Shown: positions 44,440 through 54,700 of the stretch, in pieces
Layout of the letters: each line of letters starts with the position of its first letter
Position numbering within the stretch: position 1 is the first letter of the stretch
Source: Bacteroidales bacterium
GTDB lineage: Bacteria; Bacteroidota; Bacteroidia; Bacteroidales; P3
Direction of reading: 5' to 3'
DNA: 64,000 nucleotides
NCBI GenBank assembly: GCA_017559135.1
Contig: JAFYSZ010000001.1
Location: 62,001 to 126,000, forward strand
The notes under the pieces: generated by a model
Databases searched by the model: none
What the model was told of the DNA's origin: nothing
What the model saw: only the letters and a program-made list of their open reading frames with translations
Position numbers and translations under genes: made by a program

Positions 44440-45750
44440 TTATTGACATAAAACTTGATTTGAATCAGGCGTACAATAGTGCTTTGATAACATCGTATCT
44501 TGCTGTCCTAAATAATAAGTATAATTTACAAAATCATTTATATAATTTAAAAAGAAATCATTTATTATTTTCACTTGACGAGATTTAGCACAATTAAAAA
44601 CAGAAAAAGAATTTCTTTTACAATCAAATATTAAACCTTCATTCAATGGTGTGATTTTCGCAAATGCTGCAAAATAATAATTGTCATACCTTATTATACT
44701 ATTATATTGTTTAATAATAGGATTAGTTTCTATATAATTAGGCTGTATTGTACTTATATCATAGTTACCAAATGTAAAAGGCTTTATTGGAAATATTTCA
44801 TCATATCCATAATACCCTCCTGCAAGATATAGCAATGTACTATCTTCTATGCAAAACTCTAAATCTATTGGCTCTAATTTCCCATCATTAACTTCTAAAT
44901 ATTGTTTGTTTATTATGTTTATTCCATTTGAAACTTCAAATATTGCAAAGTCTGCTTTGTAATATATATTGTTTGTATGTGTTCGGTGGTTATAGGCTAA
45001 GGTAAATATATCTGTATTCTCCATTAAGTTTTCCAATACATATTTATTGTGTACCAAAACTGGGTGTGAAAAAAACTGATACATATATTGTGAAATATTG
45101 CCTTTTTCAAATGCAGTTATAACAGCAGAAGTATCGCTATCTCTATTTACTGTAACAATTTTAGTATCTCCAACTGATAATTTTTTAAATGGGTTAGAAT
45201 TGGTTTGCATTATTTGATATACACTTGGATTATCTGTATTCATATCTATTAAATATCTAAAATCTGCTAATGCTGCAACGTGTATGCCATCATACCATTT
45301 ATAAACTTCCAACTCTGTTACCTCTCTTATGAAGAATGGATTGGTGATTAATTGCACTGTAAATGAGGCTGGATTTGCGCTTAATAAATTACTTATTGGC
45401 ATCCAAGATATAAAACCCACTACATTATTAACTTGCCCGCAAAAATAAATATTATTTGCAAATATTTTAAAATCGTAAATCTTTAAATTTGGAAAGGTTA
45501 TTAAGGTCGTAGTATTTGTTCCCATTGTTGAATAAGAAAATACTGTTTGATGCGTTGATATTTCCGGCATAGAGACAAGCAATCTATGGGAATTTATGCT
45601 TCTAATCTTTATTAAACTTGAATCAATTGTATTATTACCTCCTAAAATTCTTTGTGTTGTGGCGGTATTTCCTTGACTTATTATGTGTTGCATTTGTGAA
45701 AATGCGACTATTGGTAGTAATACCAATAGTAATATTATACTTCTTTTCAT
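44440..45750 (-). CDS. Secreted protein of unknown function
   Basis: 436 residues. Signal peptide MKRSIILLLVLLPIVAFS. The rest is beta-rich with a repeating pattern of short strands (for example LKIYDFKIFANNIYFCGQV, ELEVYKWYDGIHVAALAD), compatible with a beta-propeller, without a T9SS domain. Its end is Cys-containing (SKHYCTPDSNQVLC). A perfect Shine-Dalgarno AGGAGG lies 7 bases upstream of the ATG. Probably the first gene of a two-gene unit with the T9SS protein downstream. Confidence 0.75.
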   Translation of the reverse strand: MKRSIILLLVLLPIVAFSQMQHIISQGNTATTQRILGGNNTIDSSLIKIRSINSHRLLVSMPEISTHQTVFSYSTMGTNTTTLITFPNLKIYDFKIFANNIYFCGQVNNVVGFISWMPISNLLSANPASFTVQLITNPFFIREVTELEVYKWYDGIHVAALADFRYLIDMNTDNPSVYQIMQTNSNPFKKLSVGDTKIVTVNRDSDTSAVITAFEKGNISQYMYQFFSHPVLVHNKYVLENLMENTDIFTLAYNHRTHTNNIYYKADFAIFEVSNGINIINKQYLEVNDGKLEPIDLEFCIEDSTLLYLAGGYYGYDEIFPIKPFTFGNYDISTIQPNYIETNPIIKQYNSIIRYDNYYFAAFAKITPLNEGLIFDCKRNSFSVFNCAKSRQVKIINDFFLNYINDFVNYTYYLGQQDTMLSKHYCTPDSNQVLCQ

Positions 45751-45757
45751 TTTATTT

Positions 45758-45763
45758 CCTCCT
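45758..45763 (-). promoter_or_regulatory. Perfect Shine-Dalgarno AGGAGG
   Basis: Minus-strand AGGAGG seven bases before the ATG at 45750, same spacing as the site before hydB. Rare in this window. Confidence 0.75.
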
Positions 45764-45820
45764 AAAATTTAGAGTGTGAATACTTTATTTTCTCTTTGCT
45801 TTGATTGAATTTATTTTAAC

Positions 45821-45855
45821 GATGTTTGCTCAAAGCAAGAGACGAAGCAAACATC
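45821..45855. other. Inverted repeat in the gap 45764-45941
   Basis: GATGTTTGCT (45821-45830) and AGCAAACATC (45846-45855) form a perfect 10-bp stem with a 15-nt loop. Two minus-strand -7-like boxes TACCTTTG lie nearby (45886-45879 and 45937-45930), 51 bp apart, without good -33 elements. No T-run follows the hairpin, so it may be an operator or leader element for the 45750 gene rather than a terminator. I see no gene in this gap. Confidence 0.6.
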
Positions 45856-45941
45856 TCTATTTGCTTAAATTGTTCTTGCAAAGGTAGGTTATGCTTGTTG
45901 TAATTTGCATAATAATTTGATTGATGAAGCAAAGGTAAAAT

Positions 45942-45990
45942 TATTTTTTTCTTTGCTTTATTTTGCGTTTCCTTAGACTTTTTTTTCGCT
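45942..45990. repeat. 49-bp repeat, copy 2
   Basis: Identical to 43236-43284. Here only the right half of the palindrome is present, so it is not a full hairpin. Confidence 0.95.
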
Positions 45991-45991
45991 C

Positions 45992-46459
45992 TTATTCTTT
46001 TATTCCTTTTATTGCTTTTGGTGTCCAATCTTTAAGGCAAGATAGTACTTTTTTCTTATGATAGCCTTCGCCTTCTTCAAGGTAATAGGAATTTTGTGTG
46101 TGAAGGCGTTTGCCGTTTTCGTCTAATATGATGATAACTGGAAAACCAAATCTTTCAGGGTGCTCTAATCTTTCAAGCATTGCAAGGTCTTTTTTGTCAT
46201 AGTTAAGGTGTAGAACGACATAGTTATCGTTCATTGTTTTATTTAATTCATTGTCTTTTGTAAGAAACTCATTAAATCTAAGACACCATTTACACCAATT
46301 GCCACCCATTTGTATTAGTACGTGTTTTCCTTCTTTTTTTGCTTTTTCTAATGCTTCGGTTAGTTGCTTTTCGCCATTTGCTGTTTCGTCATAAAGTTTT
46401 TGAGCCGAAAGGTTAAGGCTTAGAATTGTAACAAGAAATAGTAATGCGATTTTTTTCAT
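45992..46459 (-). CDS. Periplasmic thioredoxin-like protein
   Basis: 155 residues. Signal peptide MKKIALLFLVTILSLNLSA. Thioredoxin fold with the active site GGNWCKWCLRF (CxxC near 55-58), and the cis-Pro strand FGFPVIIILDENGKRL. Resembles the thioredoxin_7/DUF255-type periplasmic proteins that reduce or check disulfides. It is divergent from the SGNH hydrolase gene; the space between them holds overlapping promoters. Confidence 0.9.
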   Translation of the reverse strand: MKKIALLFLVTILSLNLSAQKLYDETANGEKQLTEALEKAKKEGKHVLIQMGGNWCKWCLRFNEFLTKDNELNKTMNDNYVVLHLNYDKKDLAMLERLEHPERFGFPVIIILDENGKRLHTQNSYYLEEGEGYHKKKVLSCLKDWTPKAIKGIKE

Positions 46460-46486
46460 ATTTTTATTTTTTCTTTGGTTATTACT

Positions 46487-46517
46487 TTTGCAAATGTACG
46501 TAATTTTTGTATTTTTG
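46487..46517 (+). promoter_or_regulatory. Promoter of the SGNH hydrolase gene
   Basis: TTTG (46487-46490), exactly 19-bp spacer, TATTTTTG (46510-46517). On the other strand a TACATTTG (46498-46491) lies immediately next to it and could serve the divergent thioredoxin gene. Confidence 0.75.
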
Positions 46518-46540
46518 TCGCAAATTTAATATTTAATGTT

Positions 46541-47587
46541 ATGAAAAAATTATTGTTATTAGTAGTTTTGTGCTTTGTCTCTTTGTTTAATTTATCGGCA
46601 CAAGAGATTAAAAAAGTGCTTTTTATTGGAAATAGTTATACTCATGTGAACGATTTGCCGACATTAGTGAGGAATTTGTCTCTTTCAATGGGAGAGGAGA
46701 TTTCTTGCGAGAGTATTACTCCGGGAGGTGCAAGATTTATGACGCATGCTCAGAATTCAAATGTGATTTCTAAACTTCAAGAAGGAAATTGGGACTTTGT
46801 GGTTTTGCAAGGACAGAGTCAAGAAGTTGCTTTCCCCGATGGTCAGTTTTTTGATGAGGTTTATCCTTATGCAAGAGAGTTAGATTCTTTGGCAAAGGTG
46901 TTTAATCCTGATGTAAAGGTGTTATTTTATATGACTTGGGGGTATAGATATGGCGATCAAGTGAATTGTCAATATTATCCTCCGTTTTGCACATACGAAT
47001 CTATGTCTTTGCGTTTGAAAACGAACTATTGTTTGATGGCAAATGATTTTTCTTCGTGGGTTTCTCCTGTTGGTGCGGCTTGGTCTTACTCTATTGCAAA
47101 TAAACCGGAACTTGTATTGCATTCTTCGGACAATTCTCACCCTTCAATTCAAGGTTCTTATTTAGCGGCCTGCTGTTTTTATATAATGATGTCGGGAAAT
47201 AATGTTGTTTCTGATTATTTGCCAAGTGGTGTTTCGGCAGAAGATGGAGAGTTTTTGCAAAATGTGGCGAATAGGGTAGCGTTTGATAGTATTGATTATT
47301 GGAAAAATCAAACAGCGTCTTTGGAAGAAATTGCATTGTCAAATGAAGATGTCTTTACAATTAGTCCTAATCCTGCAAAAGATGATGTAAATATTATTTT
47401 TAATAATGATTTAGAAAATGTAAGCATTGAGTTAGTGGACGTAAATGCTAAAATAATTGATCACAAGACTATTTCGGTAACCGCAGGCAAAAAAATAACC
47501 CTTTCATCTTTTGGACAAAAGGGAAATTTTATAGTTATAGTTAATTATTCTGGCAAAAAATTAAGCAAAAAAATCGTAATTATCTAA
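46541..47587 (+). CDS. SGNH/GDSL-type hydrolase with T9SS sorting domain
   Basis: 348 residues from MKKLLLLVV; the frame opens 22 codons earlier, but that part lies in the promoter. Signal peptide 1-20. Block I FIGNSYTHV (Ser32 nucleophile), GG in TPGGARF, block III-like VVLQGQSQE and block V SDNSHPSIQGS (Asp and His of the triad, near 195-200). The final about 75 residues are a T9SS type A-like domain (ISPNPAKDDVNI). Probably an exported esterase/lipase; substrate unknown. Its 3' end overlaps the converging gene by 8 bp. Confidence 0.88.
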   Translation: MKKLLLLVVLCFVSLFNLSAQEIKKVLFIGNSYTHVNDLPTLVRNLSLSMGEEISCESITPGGARFMTHAQNSNVISKLQEGNWDFVVLQGQSQEVAFPDGQFFDEVYPYARELDSLAKVFNPDVKVLFYMTWGYRYGDQVNCQYYPPFCTYESMSLRLKTNYCLMANDFSSWVSPVGAAWSYSIANKPELVLHSSDNSHPSIQGSYLAACCFYIMMSGNNVVSDYLPSGVSAEDGEFLQNVANRVAFDSIDYWKNQTASLEEIALSNEDVFTISPNPAKDDVNIIFNNDLENVSIELVDVNAKIIDHKTISVTAGKKITLSSFGQKGNFIVIVNYSGKKLSKKIVII

Positions 47588-48017
47588 TTTCGTTACCGAG
47601 TTTTAAAAGGTATTCTAACTGATAGAATATTGCATTCATATCGCTTTCGGTTTTTGCAGGCAAATAGGTGCGTGGAAATTCACTATAATAATTTTCGTCG
47701 TTGCCTAATTTGCCTTTTTCTACTATGCAATTTACTCCATCAAGACAGTTTAGCCATACTTTATAGCCTGTGCGAGTTATGTCTTTGGAAATTGTTACTT
47801 GTGTAAGGTCTACTTGAAGTGTTGTTTCGGAATCTTTGTGATTTGTCCAGATGTAAGATAGGTAAGCAGAGCCATCTATTGTAAATTCTTTGTATTGTGA
47901 ATCTACAATGCTTGTTGCAATTATTTCGCAAGCTTCTTCTATTCTTTGTGCATTAGAATTTTTTGATATTCCTAAACTACATATCAAAATTGCTATAACA
48001 AAAATTTTTTTCATCAT
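47580..48017 (-). CDS. Small secreted protein of unknown function
   Basis: 145 residues (starts MMKK; either Met is possible). Signal peptide 1-24. The mature part is beta-rich with two Cys residues (LNCLDGVNCIVEKG) and no family I recognise. Three bases separate it from the next secreted protein gene upstream, so the two form an operon. Confidence 0.7.
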   Translation of the reverse strand: MMKKIFVIAILICSLGISKNSNAQRIEEACEIIATSIVDSQYKEFTIDGSAYLSYIWTNHKDSETTLQVDLTQVTISKDITRTGYKVWLNCLDGVNCIVEKGKLGNDENYYSEFPRTYLPAKTESDMNAIFYQLEYLLKLGNEIR

Positions 48018-48020
48018 AAT

Positions 48021-48518
48021 TTATTTTTTTAATTCAAAAAAAGATAATGTTCCGTGAATAATATTTCTACATCTTACTTTGATTTTGTCTAATTTTTTCT
48101 CTTTTGAGTCTTTGTAATAGAAGGTAATGTTTTCTATGTTGTGCCAAGCTTTATTTCTTTTATAGAAAACGGTTGTGAATTTGGAGTGATCGCTGTAATT
48201 TGCTGCAAACTGTATTTCTTTAAAGCTGTTTAAGATTATTAAATAGGAGTCATCGTTTATTTTTTTATTCTTTTTTAATTTTAAACGAAAGTCTTTCTTT
48301 AATTCTTTGCTTGAAATCTCTTGCTTTTTGTTTGTTACAATATAATAGGTAAAGGGTTTGTCTTCATTTATCTTGTTGTCTATAAAATTTAGATAGACTT
48401 CAATTTTTTTATTTGATGGAATAGAGTTGTACTCCATTAATAAATCACTTCTTTCTTGCGAAAAAGCATAAATACATAATGTAACTGTGAATACGAATGA
48501 TGATATTAATTTTTTCAT
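48021..48518 (-). CDS. Small secreted protein of unknown function
   Basis: 165 residues. Signal peptide MKKLISSFVFTVTLCIYAFS, then a Lys-rich, beta-rich mature part. No recognised motifs. First gene of a two-gene unit, located next to the start of the giant surface protein gene, with which it is divergent. Confidence 0.7.
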   Translation of the reverse strand: MKKLISSFVFTVTLCIYAFSQERSDLLMEYNSIPSNKKIEVYLNFIDNKINEDKPFTYYIVTNKKQEISSKELKKDFRLKLKKNKKINDDSYLIILNSFKEIQFAANYSDHSKFTTVFYKRNKAWHNIENITFYYKDSKEKKLDKIKVRCRNIIHGTLSFFELKK

Positions 48519-48614
48519 ATCGCAAAATTATAAAATATAATTGAAATATATTGTATTTTGCTTTATAAAAAAAACAAAATATAGTGCAAAAAGTGTCTTA
48601 TTATCGTGTAAAAA

Positions 48615-48645
48615 TTTGTAACAAAAGAAAATTGTTGTAAATTTG
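48615..48645 (+). promoter_or_regulatory. Promoter of the giant surface protein gene
   Basis: TTTG (48615-48618), 19-bp spacer, TAAATTTG (48638-48645), consensus spacing. Start near 48652, leader about 54 nt. Confidence 0.78.
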
Positions 48646-48705
48646 CGAGTTGAATTATTAGATTAGAATGATAGTATAATTGTATAAAAATAAAAAATGT
48701 TATAT

Positions 48706-51700
48706 ATGAAAAAAGGTTTATTAGCTGTATTTATCAGCGTATTCTTATCAATGTTTACTACATTAGCTCAGCAGGGTCCGACTTTATTGACGCATGCTGA
48801 CTTTGAGCAAGGTATTCCTGCTGGTTGGACTGTATCGTCTTCTACAAATGTGTTTGCAACGACTGATATTGCTTCAACAGGTACGAAATCATTGAGAATG
48901 ACTCCTGCTTCTTCGGAAGTAATCATTACTTCACCAGAGTTTGCTATTACTCCTGGTTGTGCAACTCGTTTAGAGTTTAGTCATATTCCGATTTTGGAAA
49001 CACAAAAGGGGGGTAGAGTAGAGGTAAAGAAGCCAAACGGAACTTGGCAAACGCTTAATTTGAACGGAACTCAAATGCCAAGTTGTTATGATGCAAGTTA
49101 TGGTAGCGGAGTAACATCATTTAATGGTAATTTCTTTAAGACAATGTATTGGACAGGTGGTTATTCTATCCCTATTGCAGATTTGGATCAGTCATATTGG
49201 AGAAATGAAATCTTTTATTTGTATAGTACTTTGGGTGGTACCGCAACAACTGTTCAATTTAGATTTATATTGCCTCAAACTACTGGTGCTGCCGCAAATT
49301 ACACAGGTTGGTTGATTGATGATGTTAGATTGTATGTAGCAAGTGTGCCTGGTGATGAAGTCAGAGTGCCACAGTTGAAACAAATCTATCAATTGCCATT
49401 GTTGGAAATGTTCCCTACTTGTTCTGATGCTCCTGTTCGTTTGGATATTCGTGATGCACAAGGTGCGATGTCTACTGATGCCGATGCGGTATATGTGGAA
49501 TATTTATTGGGAGATAATACTACTCCTTTACAAACTAACTTAACAAAAGATCCTTCAAACCAAAATATTTATGAAGGGGCAATTCCTTTTAATGGTTTCG
49601 GCACAGAAATCAAATGGAGAATAATAATTAGAGACTTAAAGGGTAATCAATTAACTTATCCTTTTGTTTATGGGCATTATAATAGTTTTACACCAATCAG
49701 ACCTTATGTTGGACACGAAGTTTTGCAAACAACAGGTTTGAGTTCACAAGAAATGGTGTTTAAAACTAATGCAAGGGCTGCTCTTTATCAAATGAGGTAT
49801 ACAAAAGAAGAACTATTGGCTGCTGGTTATTCGTCAGGTGAAATTGGAGGTCTTAGTATTAATGTTACGCAATCAGCTGCTGGTTTTTCAATGCCTAATT
49901 TTAAACTTAATATTGGTAATATTGATCCAGATTTTCAAATGGACCCTCAATACCAATACTACGCAACTCAATTAACTAATGTAATCAATGAACCGGTTTA
50001 TATAAATCCTGGTATAGGTTGGCATTATATGCAATTTTCTGAGCCATTGATGTGGGACGGAGAAAGTGATTTGTTGATAAAGGTATGTTGGGGTGAAAGT
50101 TCTAACACAGGTGGTGTAACGAAGGTAGAATGTATTTCAGCAACGGGTGATAATGTTACTTATAAATTTGAACAAACATCTGATGCTCCTATTGAAGCAT
50201 GTACAGCTCCGTTTAGTGGAACGTTAAATTATAAACCTAATTTTAAATTTGATTTTGTTAATAATTGTCATTTGCCTATTGACCCGGGTTTGTCTGGTTC
50301 TGAAAGTGCATTGGTTGCTCCTTCTTCTTGTGCATCATCAAATTCTCCTTTGACAGTTTATTTGAGAAATGAAGGAACAAACACTCTTAATGAAATAGTC
50401 GTAAGTTATAGTGCTGATGACGGAACATCAGGTTCTTCAACTTGGACGGGTAACTTGCCTTCGGGAGATTCTGTTGCATTTACGGTAACAAATAATATGA
50501 ATATAACTCCTGGTTATCGTTATTTGGAATTAATAACAAGCGTAAATGAGCCTGATATAGATTGGAATCAAGATAATGATACTGCAAGATATGAATTTGT
50601 TGTTTGTGCTGGTCCTTTAAGTGGTATTTATTCAATAGGAAATCTTTCTGGTGTGCCAGCAAATAGACAATTTGCAAATTTCAATGAAGCATTCCGAATG
50701 TTGGAATGTTGCGGTGTTAATGGTCCTACTACAATTAAAATAGCGTTGGACGAAAGTGAATTGAAAGAAGAGTTAGTTTTCCCTCAAAATATTACGGGTG
50801 CTTCTTCTACAAATACAATTACTTTTACAAGTCCAACAACAGCTAAGAAAGTTTTGCAACCTGCTAATGTAACGGTGGCAAATATTGACTTATCTGGTTG
50901 TAAATTTATAGTATTTGATAATATTGAGTTTAGAGCTGCGGATTCATACGAAAATAATGCAAGAGTTGTAACAGCCTCTATGACGACATCGAATATTACG
51001 TTTAGGAATTGTAAGTTTTCAAGTAGAGTAAATTCAGAAACTAATCAGCCTGATGATATTACTCACTTAGGTTCTTATCCTCAACGTTTGTCGTCAGTTC
51101 TTAATTTAAGTGCAGCCAATGATGTTGTAATTGATAATTGTATATTCTCTGTTCCTGCAAATAGGTATATAGATATTCAAGGTATGTCAGATGCAGTAAT
51201 GTCAGATGGAATTGAGATTACAAACTCTACATTTGAGATAAGGAATATGCACACTCCTGCAACAAATGCAAATGTTGTTGGTAATGCAATTTATGCTACT
51301 TTGAATAAGAATCTTGTTGTAAGAGATAATAAATTTACTACAATATTCCCTGATAATATGAATGGAATATCTTCTAATTATTATGCAATAATGCTTTCTT
51401 CTTGTAAAACATTTAATGTAAACAAGAATGAATTTAATTTATCAGGTGTTAGTGCAATGATTTTGTCTGATATTCCTAATGCAGTTCAATCAAAGGTTGT
51501 CAATAACAAAATAAGTATTAGAAATAATAATGTAGTAAGTTATTCTCCTATTACTTTGTATGGCGTAAACTTGGTTTCAGGAACAAATATTTTGTTGGCA
51601 TATAATAATGTGTATGCTTTGGGTACAGACGCTAATGCAATAGGATATAATTTAGGTTATACAGGAACAAATACAAATAATATTCAAGTTAAAAACAATA

Positions 51701-54700
51701 TAATCGTTAGTGAATTGAGTGGTTATGCTGTAAAAACTACTCCATCTTCTCCACAATCTATTACTTATTCCAACAATTTGTATTATAAGATTCCAGGAGA
51801 TAACTCTACATATTTATTCTATTATGGAAATTCAACAGTAGATAGTCCAACAATTTGGGAAACTTATACAAATGAAACCAATTCTTATTATACAGAAAAT
51901 CCTTTGTTCTCAGCATGGAATGATTTGAGTACAACAAGTACTTTCTTGTGTGGAAAAGGTGTTGCTGTTTCTGGTGTAACTGATGACTTCTTTGGAAGAC
52001 CAAGAGCAAATACTCCTTGTATTGGAGCCTTAGAATTTTTACCTCCTACAAATAATATATATGTAATGTCTGTTACTCCAAATAATGGTACATATAATTT
52101 AATGTATGATGGAGTAGATTCTTATTCTGATTGTGATTTTGGAACAGAACAAATAACTGTAAGATTTAAAAATATAAGTGATAATACAATACCTGCAAAC
52201 TCTGTTACGATGAATTATAAAGTTGATAATTCAACAATAAAGACAGGTACAGTATCTCATGCAATAGAACCAAATGTGGAATATGACTTTAACTTTACTC
52301 AAACTTTTGATTTCTCAGCTCCAACACAAGATATGGAAAGAGAATTGAAAGCATGGAGTTCTTTCTCTTTGGATACAATTAAGTCAAACGACACAACAAT
52401 AGCAAGAGTATTTTCAAGTCATCAAATTCCTGCAAGAGCAGATATGTCTATAAATGTTCCATACGGTACAACAGCAACATTATCTGTTACTTCTAATGAT
52501 TCAGTTTATTGGTTCTATTCGGTAGATGATTCAGAACCTTTCTTGAAATCACAAAGTTTGCAAACAACAATATTATATGCGGATACGACTTTGTATTTCT
52601 CTGAAAAATCAGAAATTCCAAATATTAAAATAACAGAAATTCAATTGTCTAAAACTGCAAATTCAGCAGAAGGATTAACTTCTCCATTGCCATCATGGGT
52701 AACAACAGCAAATGCTTTTGAGATTTCAAATATTGGTAATGGAATTGCTAATATGGGTGGATACAAATTCAAATATATAAAAGCAAATGCAAACCAAGAA
52801 TTAGGAACTTCTATAACTAAAACTTATGAATTTTCTTCAAACTTTGTTTTAGAACCTGGACAAACTGTAACATTGCTTAATAAAGCTCAAAGTTCTGTGG
52901 ATACAGATTTAGCATTAGGAATTGGAACAGGTACGGTTAATCAAACAAATAAATTAGGTGCGTTTATTGAAAATCCACAAGGTACAATTATTGATGCAGT
53001 TGCATTAAATGGAGCAACATTCCCTGCTGCAATAGGAGTGCCTTCTTCTGTATGGACAGGCTCTTCACAAAATCTAAATTGTACAGGAAAAGCAGGTATC
53101 ACCAGAGTTTCTGCAACAGGAAATACACAAGATATATGGCAAGTATCTTCTGCAACAAATCCAATGTCTATTGGAGTAATGAATTCTCAAATACCAATAG
53201 CAGAAGATAACGGATGTTACGGAGAAAAGACAGTGTTTAATGTAAACGTAACAGGTGTGCCAGAAGTAAACCCAGGAGTTGCAGCAGTTTCTATCAATGG
53301 AGTTGATGGAGAATCTGCTTGTACATTAACAGAAGAACAAGTAAAAGTTAAATTGGTCAATATGGGTATTCAAGCAAGTAGCGATCCTATACCTGTTGTT
53401 TGTGAATTATATGAAAATAATGCTTTAATTAACACGATAAATGATTCATATACATCAAGTATTGCTCCTTACGATACTGTTGAGTTTGTTTTAGGACCAA
53501 CATTCAACCTTGCAGCAAATACAAATGCTAGAAACTTTACTATAAAAGCATACACAAATCTTTCAACAGATGTGTTACATTCAAATGATACATCAACTAC
53601 AACAATAACATCGTTATTAACACCATTAACTCCGACTGCAAGTGATGTTTCTATTGATTATGCAACACAAACACAATTGACAGCAACAGCACAAAACTCT
53701 CAAAATATTTTAATTTGGTATGATGATTTATATACCGAAGAAGAATTGGCAAGAGGAACATATACTACACCAATACTTTATCAAAATGATACATTCTATG
53801 TTGCTTCTATAATAGAACAAATAACAAATATTCAAGTTGGAACAGGAACTATAACAAACACAACAACATCTCACCCAGCACCATTTGCATATACAACAAA
53901 GAAGGCAAAAGAACAATATTTGTATACAGCCGCAGAACTTAGCGCAGCAGGTTTAGGAGAAGGAAGTATCAATAGTCTTGCCTTTAATATATATGATGTG
54001 AATGCCAATGTAACAATGGGTGTTTATAGAGTTAGTATTGGAACAACTAATCAAAACGATTTAACAACTTGGATCAATGGTTTAGAAGAAGTTTATTCAG
54101 GAACACATTCATTAACAACATCTGATTCTGGTTGGGAAGTAATTCAATTTGCACAACCATTCCAATACGATGGCCAATCTAATATTGTAGTTCAAATATG
54201 TTTTGAAACAACTACCACAACAGGAAAAGTAAAAGTTTATCAAACAGAAACAGAATACAATTCAGCAATATCTTATCGTCATGCTTCTAATAACGCTTGT
54301 GAATTTACAGGAACACCTTCAACAGTATCACAAAGAAGACCAAATATTCAATTTAGTGTAAGTTTTGGCTGTACCTCTCCAAGAGAAGAAGTAATTGTAA
54401 CTGTAGCAGCACCACCATCAGTTGATGCAGGTTTGTTATCAATACAATCTCCATTAGCAGGAACAAATATCTTGGCAGGAGTTGCAACACCAATAGATAT
54501 AGAACTTAAAAACTATGGTTCAGAAGTCTTAACATCAGCAGAAATTCATTGGTCTGTTAATGGCGTAGAACAAACAATGTACAATTGGACAGGTAATCTT
54601 GCAAATAACACAACTGCAATAGTAAATATTGGTAACTATACATTCTCTTCTGGAACAATAGATTTAGTATCATGGGTTGTAACACCAAATGATAGTGAAA

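Noticed and set aside
45816..46028. 70-codon Lys-rich minus-strand open frame
   Set aside because: Overlaps the end of the thioredoxin gene and the 49-bp repeat, with composition of translated AT-rich noncoding DNA.
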